This document shows positions 22,848-31,025 of a DNA stretch of 35,040 nucleotides, in pieces. The DNA comes from Eubacterium sp. Lineage in GTDB: Bacteria; Bacillota; Clostridia; Oscillospirales; Acutalibacteraceae. How positions within the stretch are numbered: the first letter of the stretch is position 1; each line of letters starts with the position of its first letter. The translations under genes and the position numbers were made by a program. The stretch lies in contig JAFSZK010000091.1 of the NCBI GenBank assembly GCA_017458975.1, forward strand, positions 1-35,040, written 5' to 3'. Below the pieces are notes generated by a model. The model had not been told where the DNA came from. It did no database searches and saw only the letters and a program-made list of their open reading frames with translations.

Positions 22848-24160
22848 AATTCCTCTCCTCCGAACTCATTTACAAAATACCTTCTGATATTCATCATTGC
22901 CGTATAATTTGCAAATACAATAAAATCGTTTTTGCTGTCTTTAATAAGCTTTATAAGCGCGTCGTAGTTTTCTGAGCTTATTATTTCCCGTACGTTGAGA
23001 TTGCTGTATTTGAGTCTCAGCGCCATATCCGAAGCGCGGGTGCCGAGGGCGTATATTTTTTCGCTTTTAATCCTTGAAAAATCGCAGTCCCAAATCCAGC
23101 TTATATCCCTCCCGTCGGCGGCGTTATCGTTAAGGGCAAAAACGAGCGAAGCGTCGCTGTTTACGTCACGTATCAGGTCGACGCAGTTTTGCATACCGAC
23201 AGGGTTTTTAACGAGCAAAAGCATTATTGATTTATTGTCGCTTTTAAAAATTTCACACCGTCCGAAGGCTCCCGAAAAGTCGCTTAGCTTCTCGGTTATA
23301 TCAAGCCCGAGCGCGTGAAGAATAAGCGCCGCGCAAGCAAAATTATAACAATTGTAAATGCCCGTAAGCTTACTCGAAAACGCTCTTTTTTCTCCGCATA
23401 AATCAAGCGTAAAATGAGTTGAAAAGGCGTCGCTTGAAACCGAGCTTATTTCGCAGTCGGGCTCCTCTCTTTTGTATCCGCAGCCTGAGCAGAAAAAACG
23501 TCCGAGCTGGGCGTAAATCCTGCTTTTATATTTCAATTCGTGCGAGCATACGGGACAGAATTTTATATCGCTTACCGACTCGCTTATGCGTCTTGCGTTA
23601 ACTCCGAAGGAGAGGAAATTATTATCGCATATTTTTGAAATATAATAGCTAATCGGGCAGTCGGCGTTAAGAATAAGAAGAGCGTTTTTGTTTTCGTTAA
23701 TCGCTCTTACAATCTGCGCCCTTATATAGCCTACCTCACCGTATCTGTCAAGCTGGTCGCGAAAGATATTTGTTACCGCAATAACGCTTATTTCGGCGTG
23801 CTTTGATATTTCGTAAAAGGAGTTTTCGTCACACTCGAGTATTGCATATTCCTTTTTGCATTTTCCGAATATATTACAGTTTTTTATAAACGCCGTAACA
23901 ACTCCGCTCATCATATTTGCACCGCTGCCGTTGGTGAAAAACGAAACGCCGCTTTTTCTCATTGCATAAGAGAGCAGCGCGCAGGTTGTGGTTTTGCCGT
24001 TAGTGCCGGTAACGCATATTATTTTTACGCCTTTTGAGAGTCGTCTGAGTATATCCCTTTTCAGAAACACAGCCGCTTTTCCCGGCAGAGAGGTTGCGCC
24101 CTTTCCCGAAATCCTCAGTATAAGCATAATGAGCTTTGCCAAAATTATTGAAAGATACAT
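22829..24160 (-). CDS. murT: lipid II isoglutaminyl synthase, Mur ligase-like subunit MurT
   Basis: 443 residues. Mur ligase central domain with P-loop TGTNGKTT (51-58), a four-cysteine zinc ribbon (CPVC at 202-205, CSGC at 224-227) characteristic of MurT, and the C-terminal DUF1727-type domain with LNDNAADGRDISWIWD. It activates the D-Glu carboxyl of lipid II with ATP and receives ammonia from GatD. Amidation at this site strengthens cross-linking and lowers host lysozyme/defensin sensitivity in species studied. No Shine-Dalgarno sequence precedes ATG 24160, and a TATAAT lies only 5 bases upstream, so a leaderless mRNA is possible. The N-terminus is as expected for the family. Confidence 0.95.
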   Translation of the reverse strand: MYLSIILAKLIMLILRISGKGATSLPGKAAVFLKRDILRRLSKGVKIICVTGTNGKTTTCALLSYAMRKSGVSFFTNGSGANMMSGVVTAFIKNCNIFGKCKKEYAILECDENSFYEISKHAEISVIAVTNIFRDQLDRYGEVGYIRAQIVRAINENKNALLILNADCPISYYISKICDNNFLSFGVNARRISESVSDIKFCPVCSHELKYKSRIYAQLGRFFCSGCGYKREEPDCEISSVSSDAFSTHFTLDLCGEKRAFSSKLTGIYNCYNFACAALILHALGLDITEKLSDFSGAFGRCEIFKSDNKSIMLLLVKNPVGMQNCVDLIRDVNSDASLVFALNDNAADGRDISWIWDCDFSRIKSEKIYALGTRASDMALRLKYSNLNVREIISSENYDALIKLIKDSKNDFIVFANYTAMMNIRRYFVNEFGGEEFWKEEK

Positions 24161-24165
24161 ACTAA

Positions 24166-24199
24166 ATTATATTGAAAAGAGAAAATGATATGATATAAT
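24166..24199. promoter_or_regulatory. overlapping divergent promoters of murT and the IMPase-like gene
   Basis: Plus strand: TTGAAA (24172-24177), 16 bp, TATAAT (24194-24199), driving the inositol monophosphatase-family gene. Minus strand: TATAAT (24171-24166), 5 bases from the murT ATG, with only a weak -35 near 24194-24189. The -10 of one abuts the -35 of the other, so the two probably compete. Confidence 0.55.
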
Positions 24200-24227
24200 T
24201 AACTAAAATAAAACTTTGGAGAAAGCT

Positions 24228-24992
24228 ATGCTTGAAAGAATTGTTGAAATCGTAAAAGAGGCGTGTAAGATTTATAAAAGCGCGGGAGCTGACCTCGGAG
24301 TTGAGGAAAAGGGCTCGGCGGTAAATCTTGTTACAAAATACGATAAGCTTATTCAGGATTACCTTGAAAAGGAATTAAAAAAAGTAATACCCACAGCCGA
24401 GTTTCTTGACGAAGAGGGCGACGGTGAAAAGGTAATAGGCGACGGCTACTGCTTCATAATTGACCCGATAGACGGCACTACGAATTTTATTAAGGGCTTT
24501 CAGCACAGCTCAATCTGCGTAGGTCTTGCAAAGGATAAGGAGCTTATTATCGGCGTTGTTGCCGACCCCGACCTGAATAATATATTCTATGCCGAAAAAG
24601 GGAAGGGCGCTTATCTTAACGGAAACAGAATATATGTGTCCGACTGTGATTTGCAGCACTCCCTTGCGCTTTTCGGCACCTGTCCCTATGAGCACGAGCT
24701 TGCCCACAGAACCTTTGAAATCACCGAGGAGGTATTTTATAAAGCCATTGAGGTAAGACGGGGAGGCTCGGCGGCGCTTGATATCTGCTATGTCGCCTCG
24801 GGTAAGGCTGATTTGTACTATGAGCTTATTCTGCGTCCCTGGGACTGGGCGGGCGCAACGCTTATTTTGAGAGAAGCGGGCGGTATTGCCAAAACCTGCG
24901 AGGGAGACGAGCTTGACCTCGGTGAAATCCGCTCCTACGTTTGCGGAAACGAAAAGAATTTAAAGGGATTTTATGAAATATTTAACTCTTAA
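24228..24992 (+). CDS. inositol monophosphatase-family phosphatase
   Basis: 254 residues. Metal-binding motifs are FLDEEGDG (Glu ligands, about 64-71), the signature DPIDGTTNFIKG (about 85-96) and WDWAGATLILREAGG near residue 205. The Mg-dependent family dephosphorylates inositol monophosphate, fructose-1,6-bisphosphate, NADP or PAP, and the substrate cannot be read from the sequence. Start ATG 24228 with TTGGAGA just upstream; an in-frame TTG at 24216 is rejected. It overlaps the radical SAM gene by 20 bases. Confidence 0.9.
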   Translation: MLERIVEIVKEACKIYKSAGADLGVEEKGSAVNLVTKYDKLIQDYLEKELKKVIPTAEFLDEEGDGEKVIGDGYCFIIDPIDGTTNFIKGFQHSSICVGLAKDKELIIGVVADPDLNNIFYAEKGKGAYLNGNRIYVSDCDLQHSLALFGTCPYEHELAHRTFEITEEVFYKAIEVRRGGSAALDICYVASGKADLYYELILRPWDWAGATLILREAGGIAKTCEGDELDLGEIRSYVCGNEKNLKGFYEIFNS

Positions 24993-25842
24993 TACATATC
25001 TTAAAAATCGCTTCGGCTGTAAGGTTTATAAGCTCTCGCTTGACGGGGGCTTTACCTGTCCGAACCGTGACGGTACCCTTGATACAAGGGGCTGTATTTT
25101 TTGTTCCGAGGGCGGAAGCGGAGAGTTTGCGGGAAACAGAAATAAGAGTATAACCGAACAGCTCAGGGACGCCGAAGCTCTTGTTTCAAAAAAGATAAAA
25201 GACGGAAAATATATCGCTTATTTTCAGCCGTTCACAAATACCTATGCGCCCGTCAGCGAGCTGAGAGAAAAGTATCTTGAGGCTATTAAGGACGACGATA
25301 TTGTTGCGCTTTCGGTTGCTACAAGACCCGACTGCCTCGGTAATGACGTGCTGGATTTGCTCTCTGAAATCAATAGAATAAAGCCGGTTTTTGTTGAGCT
25401 CGGGCTCCAGACAATCCACGAAAAAACCGCCGAATATATCCGCCGCGGTTATCCGCTTGAGGTATATGATAAGGCGGTTGAGAATTTACATAAAATCGGC
25501 ATAAATGTCGTTACTCACCTTATCATCGGACTCCCCGGAGAGAGTGAAAAGGATATGCTTGAAAGCGTTGAATACGTCTGCAAGGTAACCGACGGAATTA
25601 AGCTTCAGCTGCTTCATATTATTGACGGTACCGACCTTGCCGCGGAATATAAAAAGGGCAGGGTTAAAACCCTTACCCTTGACGAATATGTAGGTATTAT
25701 TAAAAACTGCGTCGGGCTTATACCCGAAAACGTCGTGGTTCACAGGCTTACAGGCGACGGAGCAAAGCGCGACCTCCTTGCGCCTCTCTGGTCGGCTGAC
25801 AAAAAAACCGTACTGAATACGATTAATAAAGCGCTAAATTAA
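24973..25842 (+). CDS. radical SAM protein of the YhcC (TIGR01212) family
   Basis: 289 residues. The iron-sulphur cysteines are in CPNRDGTLDTRGCIFC (C29, C41, C44), a spacing particular to this family. FVELGLQTIHEKTAEYIRRGY (about 137-157) and THLIIGLPGES (about 177-187) are the usual barrel motifs. The biochemical role is unknown. ATG 24973 lies within the end of the IMPase-like gene, giving coupled translation. A terminator follows directly at 25841. Confidence 0.93.
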   Translation: MKYLTLNTYLKNRFGCKVYKLSLDGGFTCPNRDGTLDTRGCIFCSEGGSGEFAGNRNKSITEQLRDAEALVSKKIKDGKYIAYFQPFTNTYAPVSELREKYLEAIKDDDIVALSVATRPDCLGNDVLDLLSEINRIKPVFVELGLQTIHEKTAEYIRRGYPLEVYDKAVENLHKIGINVVTHLIIGLPGESEKDMLESVEYVCKVTDGIKLQLLHIIDGTDLAAEYKKGRVKTLTLDEYVGIIKNCVGLIPENVVVHRLTGDGAKRDLLAPLWSADKKTVLNTINKALN

Positions 25843-25865
25843 AAGAGCCCATTGAGGCTCTTTTT
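25841..25865. terminator. bidirectional intrinsic terminator
   Basis: AAAAGAGCC (25841-25849) pairs with GGCTCTTTT (25856-25864) around CATTGA. The A-run on one side and T-run on the other serve both converging genes. The stem begins inside the stop region of the radical SAM gene. Confidence 0.88.
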
Positions 25866-25866
25866 G

Positions 25867-27057
25867 TTACCATATATAAGGCTCTTTCGGTTTGGAATTG
25901 AATTTGTCAATAACGACCTGATATCTGTCATAGGCGTTATGTATGCTTTCTTCCCACGAAATATAAATATCGTTTTGTGCCTTTTCGCCGACTCTTTTCA
26001 TAAGGTCGTTGTTTTGTATTAACCTTTCAATACTCTGAGCAATGCTGTGTGCCGATTCCTCGCATATGAAGCCCGTTTCACAGTCGATAATTCCTTCCGC
26101 AGCGCAGGAGTCCTTAACAAGAAGCGAGGGCGTTTTTGAAGCCGCCGCCTCTCTTACAACAAGTCCGTTCGTATCGAAGAGGGAGGGGAATACAAGTAAA
26201 TCCGAAGCGGCGTAGTAGAGCTGGAGCTCGCGCCTGTCATTAATCATACCCGTAAAAATAATCTTATCGTCAATCCCGATTTTTGCGCAGTATTTTTTCA
26301 TCTGCTTTTCCTCGGGTCCTATGCCGAGCATAAGAAGGCGGAAGTCCTTGTTTTTTGATTTTAGTATCCTTACCGCGTCAAAGATAAGACGGATATTTTT
26401 ATACCACATAAGTCTTCCCGCAAATATTAAAATCGGAACGCCGTCGGGAAGGTTATGCTTTCTGTGAATAATTGCCTTTTGTTCGTCGGTTGCGCTGATT
26501 TTCGGCAAGTCGCATCCGTTCGGCATAACTACGAAGTCGCCCTCGTATCCCATAATTCTCAGCGAATCGGCAGTACCTCGGCTTGTTACCCAAACCTCGT
26601 CGGCGCATTTTATATCCTTGCCTATCATAGTATAGGCTTTTTGTCTTATCGCAAGCGATTTAACCCGCGTATCAATATCGTATTCAAACTTCGTATGATA
26701 AGTTAAAACGGTCGGAATTCTCTTCATTCGGTTTACGCGCCTGAAAAAATAGCTTGTTGCAACGGGACAGTGAGAATGAAGAATATCAAAGTTGTAGTTG
26801 ATAACATCCTTTGCGAACTGCTCCTTGAACGGCCAGCCTACGGGATAGCCCTCTCCAAAGGTAAAAAGGCTCTTATATCTGTATATTTCATAAGGAAACA
26901 TATAGTCCTTTTTATTCGGGTTTTCAGGCGTGATTATAACCGCCTCGCCGAGCTCTCTGTTAATAATATCCGCATAGTATTTTGCAACCGTGCAAACGCC
27001 GTCAACAGTGGGCCAGAAGGCGTCGTTTCCTATACCTACCTTGAGCTTGTTTTCCAT
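25867..27057 (-). CDS. glycosyltransferase family 4 (diacylglycerol glucosyltransferase-like)
   Basis: 396 residues in the GT-B fold. The N-terminal domain has GIGNDAFWPTVDGVCTVAKYYA (close to the FxPxxGGv acceptor region), with HSHCPVATSYFFRR near residue 95. The C-terminal donor domain has LIFAGRLMWYKNI (about 210) and PSLFDTNGLVVREAAAS (about 290-306), the EX7E site in which the first Glu is Asp. Such enzymes add glucose or mannose from a nucleotide sugar to diacylglycerol or a similar lipid; the precise acceptor is uncertain. RBS AAGGAG and ATG 27057; own promoter at 27084-27112; terminator shared at 25841. Single-gene unit. Confidence 0.9.
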   Translation of the reverse strand: MENKLKVGIGNDAFWPTVDGVCTVAKYYADIINRELGEAVIITPENPNKKDYMFPYEIYRYKSLFTFGEGYPVGWPFKEQFAKDVINYNFDILHSHCPVATSYFFRRVNRMKRIPTVLTYHTKFEYDIDTRVKSLAIRQKAYTMIGKDIKCADEVWVTSRGTADSLRIMGYEGDFVVMPNGCDLPKISATDEQKAIIHRKHNLPDGVPILIFAGRLMWYKNIRLIFDAVRILKSKNKDFRLLMLGIGPEEKQMKKYCAKIGIDDKIIFTGMINDRRELQLYYAASDLLVFPSLFDTNGLVVREAAASKTPSLLVKDSCAAEGIIDCETGFICEESAHSIAQSIERLIQNNDLMKRVGEKAQNDIYISWEESIHNAYDRYQVVIDKFNSKPKEPYIW

Positions 27058-27083
27058 AGCAAATCTCCTTAATTGTTGCTTGA

Positions 27084-27112
27084 ATTATATCACATATAAC
27101 TTGCTTTGTAAA
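27084..27112 (-). promoter_or_regulatory. promoter of the GT4 gene
   Basis: On the minus strand TTTACA (27112-27107), 17 bp, TATAAT (27089-27084), followed by AAGGAG and ATG 27057. Confidence 0.75.
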
Positions 27113-27148
27113 CAAAACGGAATTATGTTTATTTATTATTAATAATTA

Positions 27149-27177
27149 TTGAAAATGCCTTTTTACTGTGGTAAAAT
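27149..27177 (+). promoter_or_regulatory. promoter of the YARHG-amidase pair
   Basis: TTGAAA (27149-27154), 17 bp, TAAAAT (27172-27177), 31 bases before ATG 27209. Confidence 0.65.
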
Positions 27178-27208
27178 AAAAACAACATAATTGAAAAGAG
27201 GTATAACT

Positions 27209-27913
27209 ATGAAGATTTGTAAAAACTGCGGTTCTCAAAACCCTGATAATGTCTTTAACTGTCAGAATTGCGGCGCGCCGCTTGAGGCTCCTCAGCAGCC
27301 TGTGCAGCAACAGTATTATCAGCAGCCTGCCCCGCCTTATCAGGGACAGCCTCAGTATCAGCAGCCCCAGCAAAAGGGCATACCCAAGAACACAATGATT
27401 GTTCTTGTTGTTGCAATTATCGCTATTGCGGCCGTTGTTATTGCCGCTATTGCAATTACAAAGGGTTCGGCAAAACCCGAAGAAACAACAATCGAAACAA
27501 CTACCGCGGTTACCACAACTCAGGCTCCTACAACAGCCGCACCTCAGACAACCAAGGCTGCGGATAATGACAAAAACGCAACCTTAAAGAAGGTAAGACC
27601 TTCAACAACCGCGCCGAAAAATTATAACTATACATACTATGACCCCGAGTACTACTGGCTTGATTCAAGACTTGTAACCGATGATTTCCTTTCAACTATG
27701 TCAAAGGACGAAATTGACTACTTAAGAAATGCTCCTTACGCTTGGCACGGCTATATCTTCAAGAAGGATAAGTACTGGAATTACTACTGCAACGTATCGT
27801 GGTACAACCCCTATGAAAGCAGTATGGAGGTTGCCGAAAGCAATTTCAACTCAACTGAAAAGAAAAACATTGACAGAATTGTTAAGTATCAGAAGGCACA
27901 CGGTCAGAGATAA
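27209..27913 (+). CDS. zinc-ribbon membrane protein with extracellular YARHG-type domain
   Basis: 234 residues. A cytoplasmic zinc ribbon at the start (CKNCG, CQNCG; four Cys in residues 4-21), a Gln/Pro-rich linker (25-56), one transmembrane helix (MIVLVVAIIAIAAVVIAAIAI, about 61-81), a Thr-rich stalk (about 88-135) and an outer domain of about 85 residues. The outer domain has FLSTMSKDEIDYLRNAPYAWHGYIF and NSTEKKNIDRIVKYQK, matching the YARHG family (YAWHG here). YARHG domains are found in wall-associated proteins and their ligand is not established. ATG 27209 with AGAGG upstream; in-frame TTG 27191 is rejected. It overlaps the amidase gene by one base, suggesting a shared cell-wall function. 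Confidence 0.85.
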   Translation: MKICKNCGSQNPDNVFNCQNCGAPLEAPQQPVQQQYYQQPAPPYQGQPQYQQPQQKGIPKNTMIVLVVAIIAIAAVVIAAIAITKGSAKPEETTIETTTAVTTTQAPTTAAPQTTKAADNDKNATLKKVRPSTTAPKNYNYTYYDPEYYWLDSRLVTDDFLSTMSKDEIDYLRNAPYAWHGYIFKKDKYWNYYCNVSWYNPYESSMEVAESNFNSTEKKNIDRIVKYQKAHGQR

Positions 27914-28923
27914 TGAAAAAACTTCTTATTGCAATTTCTTTTGCGGTATGTGTATCGCTAATTTTAAGCGCGTGCTCGTTGCTCAATAAGCAGGAAGAAA
28001 CAACCGCAACAAAGCCGCCCGTAAGCGAATCGCAGACGGAAAAGACAACCGTCACAACGCAGGACGATTCTCAGGGAAAAACTCTGCCCCTTGCAGACGG
28101 CTCACAAGACGATACAACAACGCAGCCAAAAAAAGAAAAATACACAAAACCGAGTCTTCCCGATACGCTTGAAACGCAGACAATAAAGTGGGATAAGTCC
28201 CTCGAATACGCGTCTTTTTCAAAAATTCATACCGACTCGCCAAAGCTTTACCGGGCTAAGAAAAGCCGAAAAAATATTGTTATTTGCGTAAATGCAGGTC
28301 ACGGTACAAAGGGAGGCGAATCCGTCAAAACGCAGTGTCATCCCGACGGCACGCCGAAGGTTACCGGAGGAAGCACCTCAAAGGGCGCTCTTAAAGCAAG
28401 CGCGGTTGCAAGCGGTATGACCTTTAAAAGCGGTATGAGCGAAGCAAAGGCTAATCTTTCCCTTGCGCTTATAGTTAAGGATATGCTGCTCGATAAGGGC
28501 TATGACGTTCTTATGATAAGGGAGGACAGCGACGTTCAGCTTGATAATATCGCAAGAACCGTTCTTGCAAATAATTATTCCGACGCGCATATTTCCCTGC
28601 ACTATGACTCGACGGGCAGCGATAAGGGATTGTTTTATCTCGGCGTTCCGAACGTTAAGTCGTATAGAAATATGGAGCCCGTAAAATCCCACTGGAGAGA
28701 GCACGAAGCGCTCGGAAAAGCGATTGTTAAGGGCGCAAGGAATAATTCGGTTAAGATTTATTCCGACGGTAATCTTCCTACCGATTTAACCCAGACCTCC
28801 TATTCAACCGTTCCCTCAATTGACGTTGAGGTCGGCGACAGAGCGAGCGATACGGACGAGGAAACACAGACGAAAATTGCAAGAGGAATAGTCGAGGGAA
28901 TAGAAATATATTTTTCAAATTAA
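27913..28923 (+). CDS. lipoprotein N-acetylmuramoyl-L-alanine amidase (Amidase_3)
   Basis: 336 residues. Lipobox LSAC (18-21) makes C21 the lipidated residue. A Thr/Ser/Lys-rich spacer (25-95) is followed by the zinc amidase domain: NAGHG (H130), GMSEAKANL (E177), ISLHYD (H230) and the catalytic SIDVEVGD (E306). It cleaves the bond between muramic acid and L-Ala in peptidoglycan outside the membrane. An insert after the first histidine (about 131-170) is rich in Gly/Ser/Lys. Translated from the ATG that overlaps the YARHG gene stop (TAATG). Possible role in growth, separation or sporulation; cannot be told. Confidence 0.93.
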   Translation: MKKLLIAISFAVCVSLILSACSLLNKQEETTATKPPVSESQTEKTTVTTQDDSQGKTLPLADGSQDDTTTQPKKEKYTKPSLPDTLETQTIKWDKSLEYASFSKIHTDSPKLYRAKKSRKNIVICVNAGHGTKGGESVKTQCHPDGTPKVTGGSTSKGALKASAVASGMTFKSGMSEAKANLSLALIVKDMLLDKGYDVLMIREDSDVQLDNIARTVLANNYSDAHISLHYDSTGSDKGLFYLGVPNVKSYRNMEPVKSHWREHEALGKAIVKGARNNSVKIYSDGNLPTDLTQTSYSTVPSIDVEVGDRASDTDEETQTKIARGIVEGIEIYFSN

Positions 28924-28930
28924 TATTGAT

Positions 28931-28963
28931 TACGGGAGGTTATTTTTCCTCCCGTATTTTTTT
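28931..28963 (+). terminator. intrinsic terminator after the amidase gene
   Basis: TACGGGAGG (28931-28939) pairs with CCTCCCGTA (28948-28956), 8-base loop, then seven T (28957-28963). Confidence 0.9.
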
Positions 28964-28972
28964 ATTTTTATC

Positions 28973-29001
28973 TTGATTATGTAGTTATCTTAATATATAA
29001 T
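28973..29001 (+). promoter_or_regulatory. promoter of the hprK-whiA operon
   Basis: TTGATT (28973-28978), 17 bp, TATAAT (28996-29001), 35 bases before the hprK ATG. No other strong promoter is seen before 33704, so the downstream genes may share it. Confidence 0.75.
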
Positions 29002-29035
29002 AGATAATGAGTTATTTTATATATAGGAGAAATTT

Positions 29036-30001
29036 ATGTCCGAAAATTATTATGTTACGTTAAAACAGATTATTGACAATCACATGCTTGAAGCGGTTTA
29101 TATCCCCAAAAAAGCGGAGGATATAAAAATAACCACTAACGAGGTTAACCGCCCGGGTATTGTTCTTACGGGTTATACCGATTATTTTGACCCGCTGAGA
29201 ATTCAGATACTCGGCTGGACGGAGCTCGGCTTTTTGCAAAATATGAGCAACGTCGAAAGAAGTAAGGCGCTCGGCTACTGGCTCGGTCTGCACCCTGCGG
29301 CTGCCGTAGTAACAAGAGGTCTTGCGATTCCCGATTATTTTATTAAGGCTTGCGAGGCGTATGAGGTTCCGCTGCTTCGTACCGACGAGGAAACCTCGAC
29401 CTTCCTTGCGGCGCTTATCGGCTTTCTTAACCGTGAGCTTGCTCCGAGAATTACGCGCCACGGCGTTCTTGTTGAGGTATACGGCGAGGGTGTTCTTATC
29501 GTCGGTGAAAGCGGAGCGGGTAAGAGCGAAACCGCGGTTGAGCTTATTAAACGAGGTCACAGACTTATCGCCGACGACGCCGTTGAAATAAGGAAGGTCA
29601 GCGATAAGGTGCTTGAGGGCTGTTCCCCGAGTAATATAAGACATTTCGTTGAGCTTCGCGGTATCGGCGTAATTAACGCAAGACGAATATTCGGTATGGG
29701 CGCGGTTAAGCTCAAGGAAAAAATTGATATGGTAATCCAGCTTGAGGAGTGGGACGCAACAAAGTCCTATGACCGTCTCGGACTTGACAATGAATTTGCA
29801 AGAATTCTTGACGTTAAGGTTCCCGTTATTACCGTACCGATTACTCCGGGCAGAAACCTTGCGGTAATTGTTGAGACTGCGGCTATGAATAATCGCCAGA
29901 AAAAAATGGGCTATAACGGTGCAAAAGAGCTAATGCACTGCCTTGGTATGGATGATATTGAGCCAAACGACAGAGAGCTCGAAATCTGGGAAAACTCATA
30001 A
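29036..30001 (+). CDS. hprK: HPr kinase/phosphorylase
   Basis: 321 residues. Phosphorylates and dephosphorylates Ser46 of HPr in response to glycolytic intermediates, the master switch of carbon catabolite control in Firmicutes. RHGVLVEVYG (H142), P-loop GESGAGKS (157-164), LIADDAVEI, and the family signature VELRGIGVINARRIFG (about 202-217). The N-terminal domain is complete. RBS AGGAGA with ATG 29036. First gene of the hprK-glcK-murB-rapZ-whiA series. Confidence 0.97.
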   Translation: MSENYYVTLKQIIDNHMLEAVYIPKKAEDIKITTNEVNRPGIVLTGYTDYFDPLRIQILGWTELGFLQNMSNVERSKALGYWLGLHPAAAVVTRGLAIPDYFIKACEAYEVPLLRTDEETSTFLAALIGFLNRELAPRITRHGVLVEVYGEGVLIVGESGAGKSETAVELIKRGHRLIADDAVEIRKVSDKVLEGCSPSNIRHFVELRGIGVINARRIFGMGAVKLKEKIDMVIQLEEWDATKSYDRLGLDNEFARILDVKVPVITVPITPGRNLAVIVETAAMNNRQKKMGYNGAKELMHCLGMDDIEPNDRELEIWENS

Positions 30002-30031
30002 ATTATATAAAAAATCTAAAGGAGAAATATT

Positions 30032-30982
30032 ATGTATACAATAGGAATTGATTTAGGCGGAACAAACATTGTAGCGGCTGTGGTTGACAGCGAATACAAT
30101 ATTATTGCAAAGGCTAAAACCCCGACGGCAATGCCGAGAAAGCCCGAAGAAATCTTTAACGATATTGCCAAGATTTCAAAACAGGCTATGATGAACGCGG
30201 GCGTTACGATTAACGATATTCAGGCAATCGGTCTCGGTACCCCCGGTACGGTTAATAAAGAGGGAATTATTGAATACGCAAATAATCTCGGCTTTGACCA
30301 TATCCCCGCTAAGGATATGCTTATTGAAAGACTCGGCGACGTTCCCGTATTTATTGAAAACGACGCAAACTGCGCCGCTCTCGGTGAAGCTTATGCCGGC
30401 TGCGGTCACGGCTCAAAGAATTTTATTGCCGTAACCCTGGGAACGGGCGTAGGCTCGGGAATTATTCTTGACGGAAAAATCGTATCGGGCGTTAATAATG
30501 CAGGCGGAGAGTGCGGCCATATGGTAATTAACGTTGACGGCGTGCCCTGTACCTGCGGAAGAAGGGGCTGCTGGGAGGCATATGCTTCCGCAACCGCTCT
30601 TATTAATCAGACCAAGGCGGCTATGGAGGAGCACCCCGACAGCATTATGCACGAGCTTGCAATGGAAGAGGGTAAGGTTTCAGGAAGAACTGCTTTTGAC
30701 GCTATGAGGAGAAAGGACGCCGCTGCAATTCAGGTTGTTGAGGATTACATAAAATACGTTGCTGCGGGTATAACAAATCTCGTAAACGCGCTTCAGCCCG
30801 AAATAGTTTGCGTAGGCGGCGGAATCTGCAATGAGGGCGAAACCCTTTTAAGACCGCTGAGAAGATATCTTGAAAGTGAAAGATACAGCGTTTACTCCGA
30901 GGTTCAGACAAAGCTTATGAAGGCAGAGCTCGGAAACGACGCGGGCGTTATCGGCGCTGCAATTCTTAATACTGTTCAGTAA
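30032..30982 (+). CDS. glcK: ROK-family glucokinase
   Basis: 316 residues. Phosphorylates glucose to glucose-6-phosphate. Phosphate motif IGIDLGGTNIVAAV (4-17), VFIENDANCAALGE (about 106-120), GGECGHMVI and the ROK zinc motif CTCGRRGCWE (about 179-188). No DNA-binding domain, so a kinase rather than a ROK repressor. RBS AAAGGAGA and ATG 30032, 30 bases after hprK. Placing it next to HPr kinase links glucose entry with catabolite control. Exact sugar is inferred from the family. Confidence 0.93.
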   Translation: MYTIGIDLGGTNIVAAVVDSEYNIIAKAKTPTAMPRKPEEIFNDIAKISKQAMMNAGVTINDIQAIGLGTPGTVNKEGIIEYANNLGFDHIPAKDMLIERLGDVPVFIENDANCAALGEAYAGCGHGSKNFIAVTLGTGVGSGIILDGKIVSGVNNAGGECGHMVINVDGVPCTCGRRGCWEAYASATALINQTKAAMEEHPDSIMHELAMEEGKVSGRTAFDAMRRKDAAAIQVVEDYIKYVAAGITNLVNALQPEIVCVGGGICNEGETLLRPLRRYLESERYSVYSEVQTKLMKAELGNDAGVIGAAILNTVQ

Positions 30983-30986
30983 ATAA

Positions 30987-31005
30987 CGGGCGGTTTATCC
31001 GCCCG
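30987..31005 (+). other. GC-rich hairpin between glcK and murB
   Basis: CGGGCGG (30987-30993) pairs with CCGCCCG (30999-31005) around TTTAT. No T-run follows, so it is not a standard terminator. It may set mRNA stability or attenuate read-through into murB. Confidence 0.55.
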
Positions 31006-31025
31006 AAACTATATAGGTGAATAAT

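Noticed and set aside
27280..27560. Gln/Pro and Thr-rich stretch as a separate gene in another frame (27399-27587)
   Set aside because: It is the linker and stalk of the YARHG protein; the alternative frame has only Leu/Gln low-complexity sequence.
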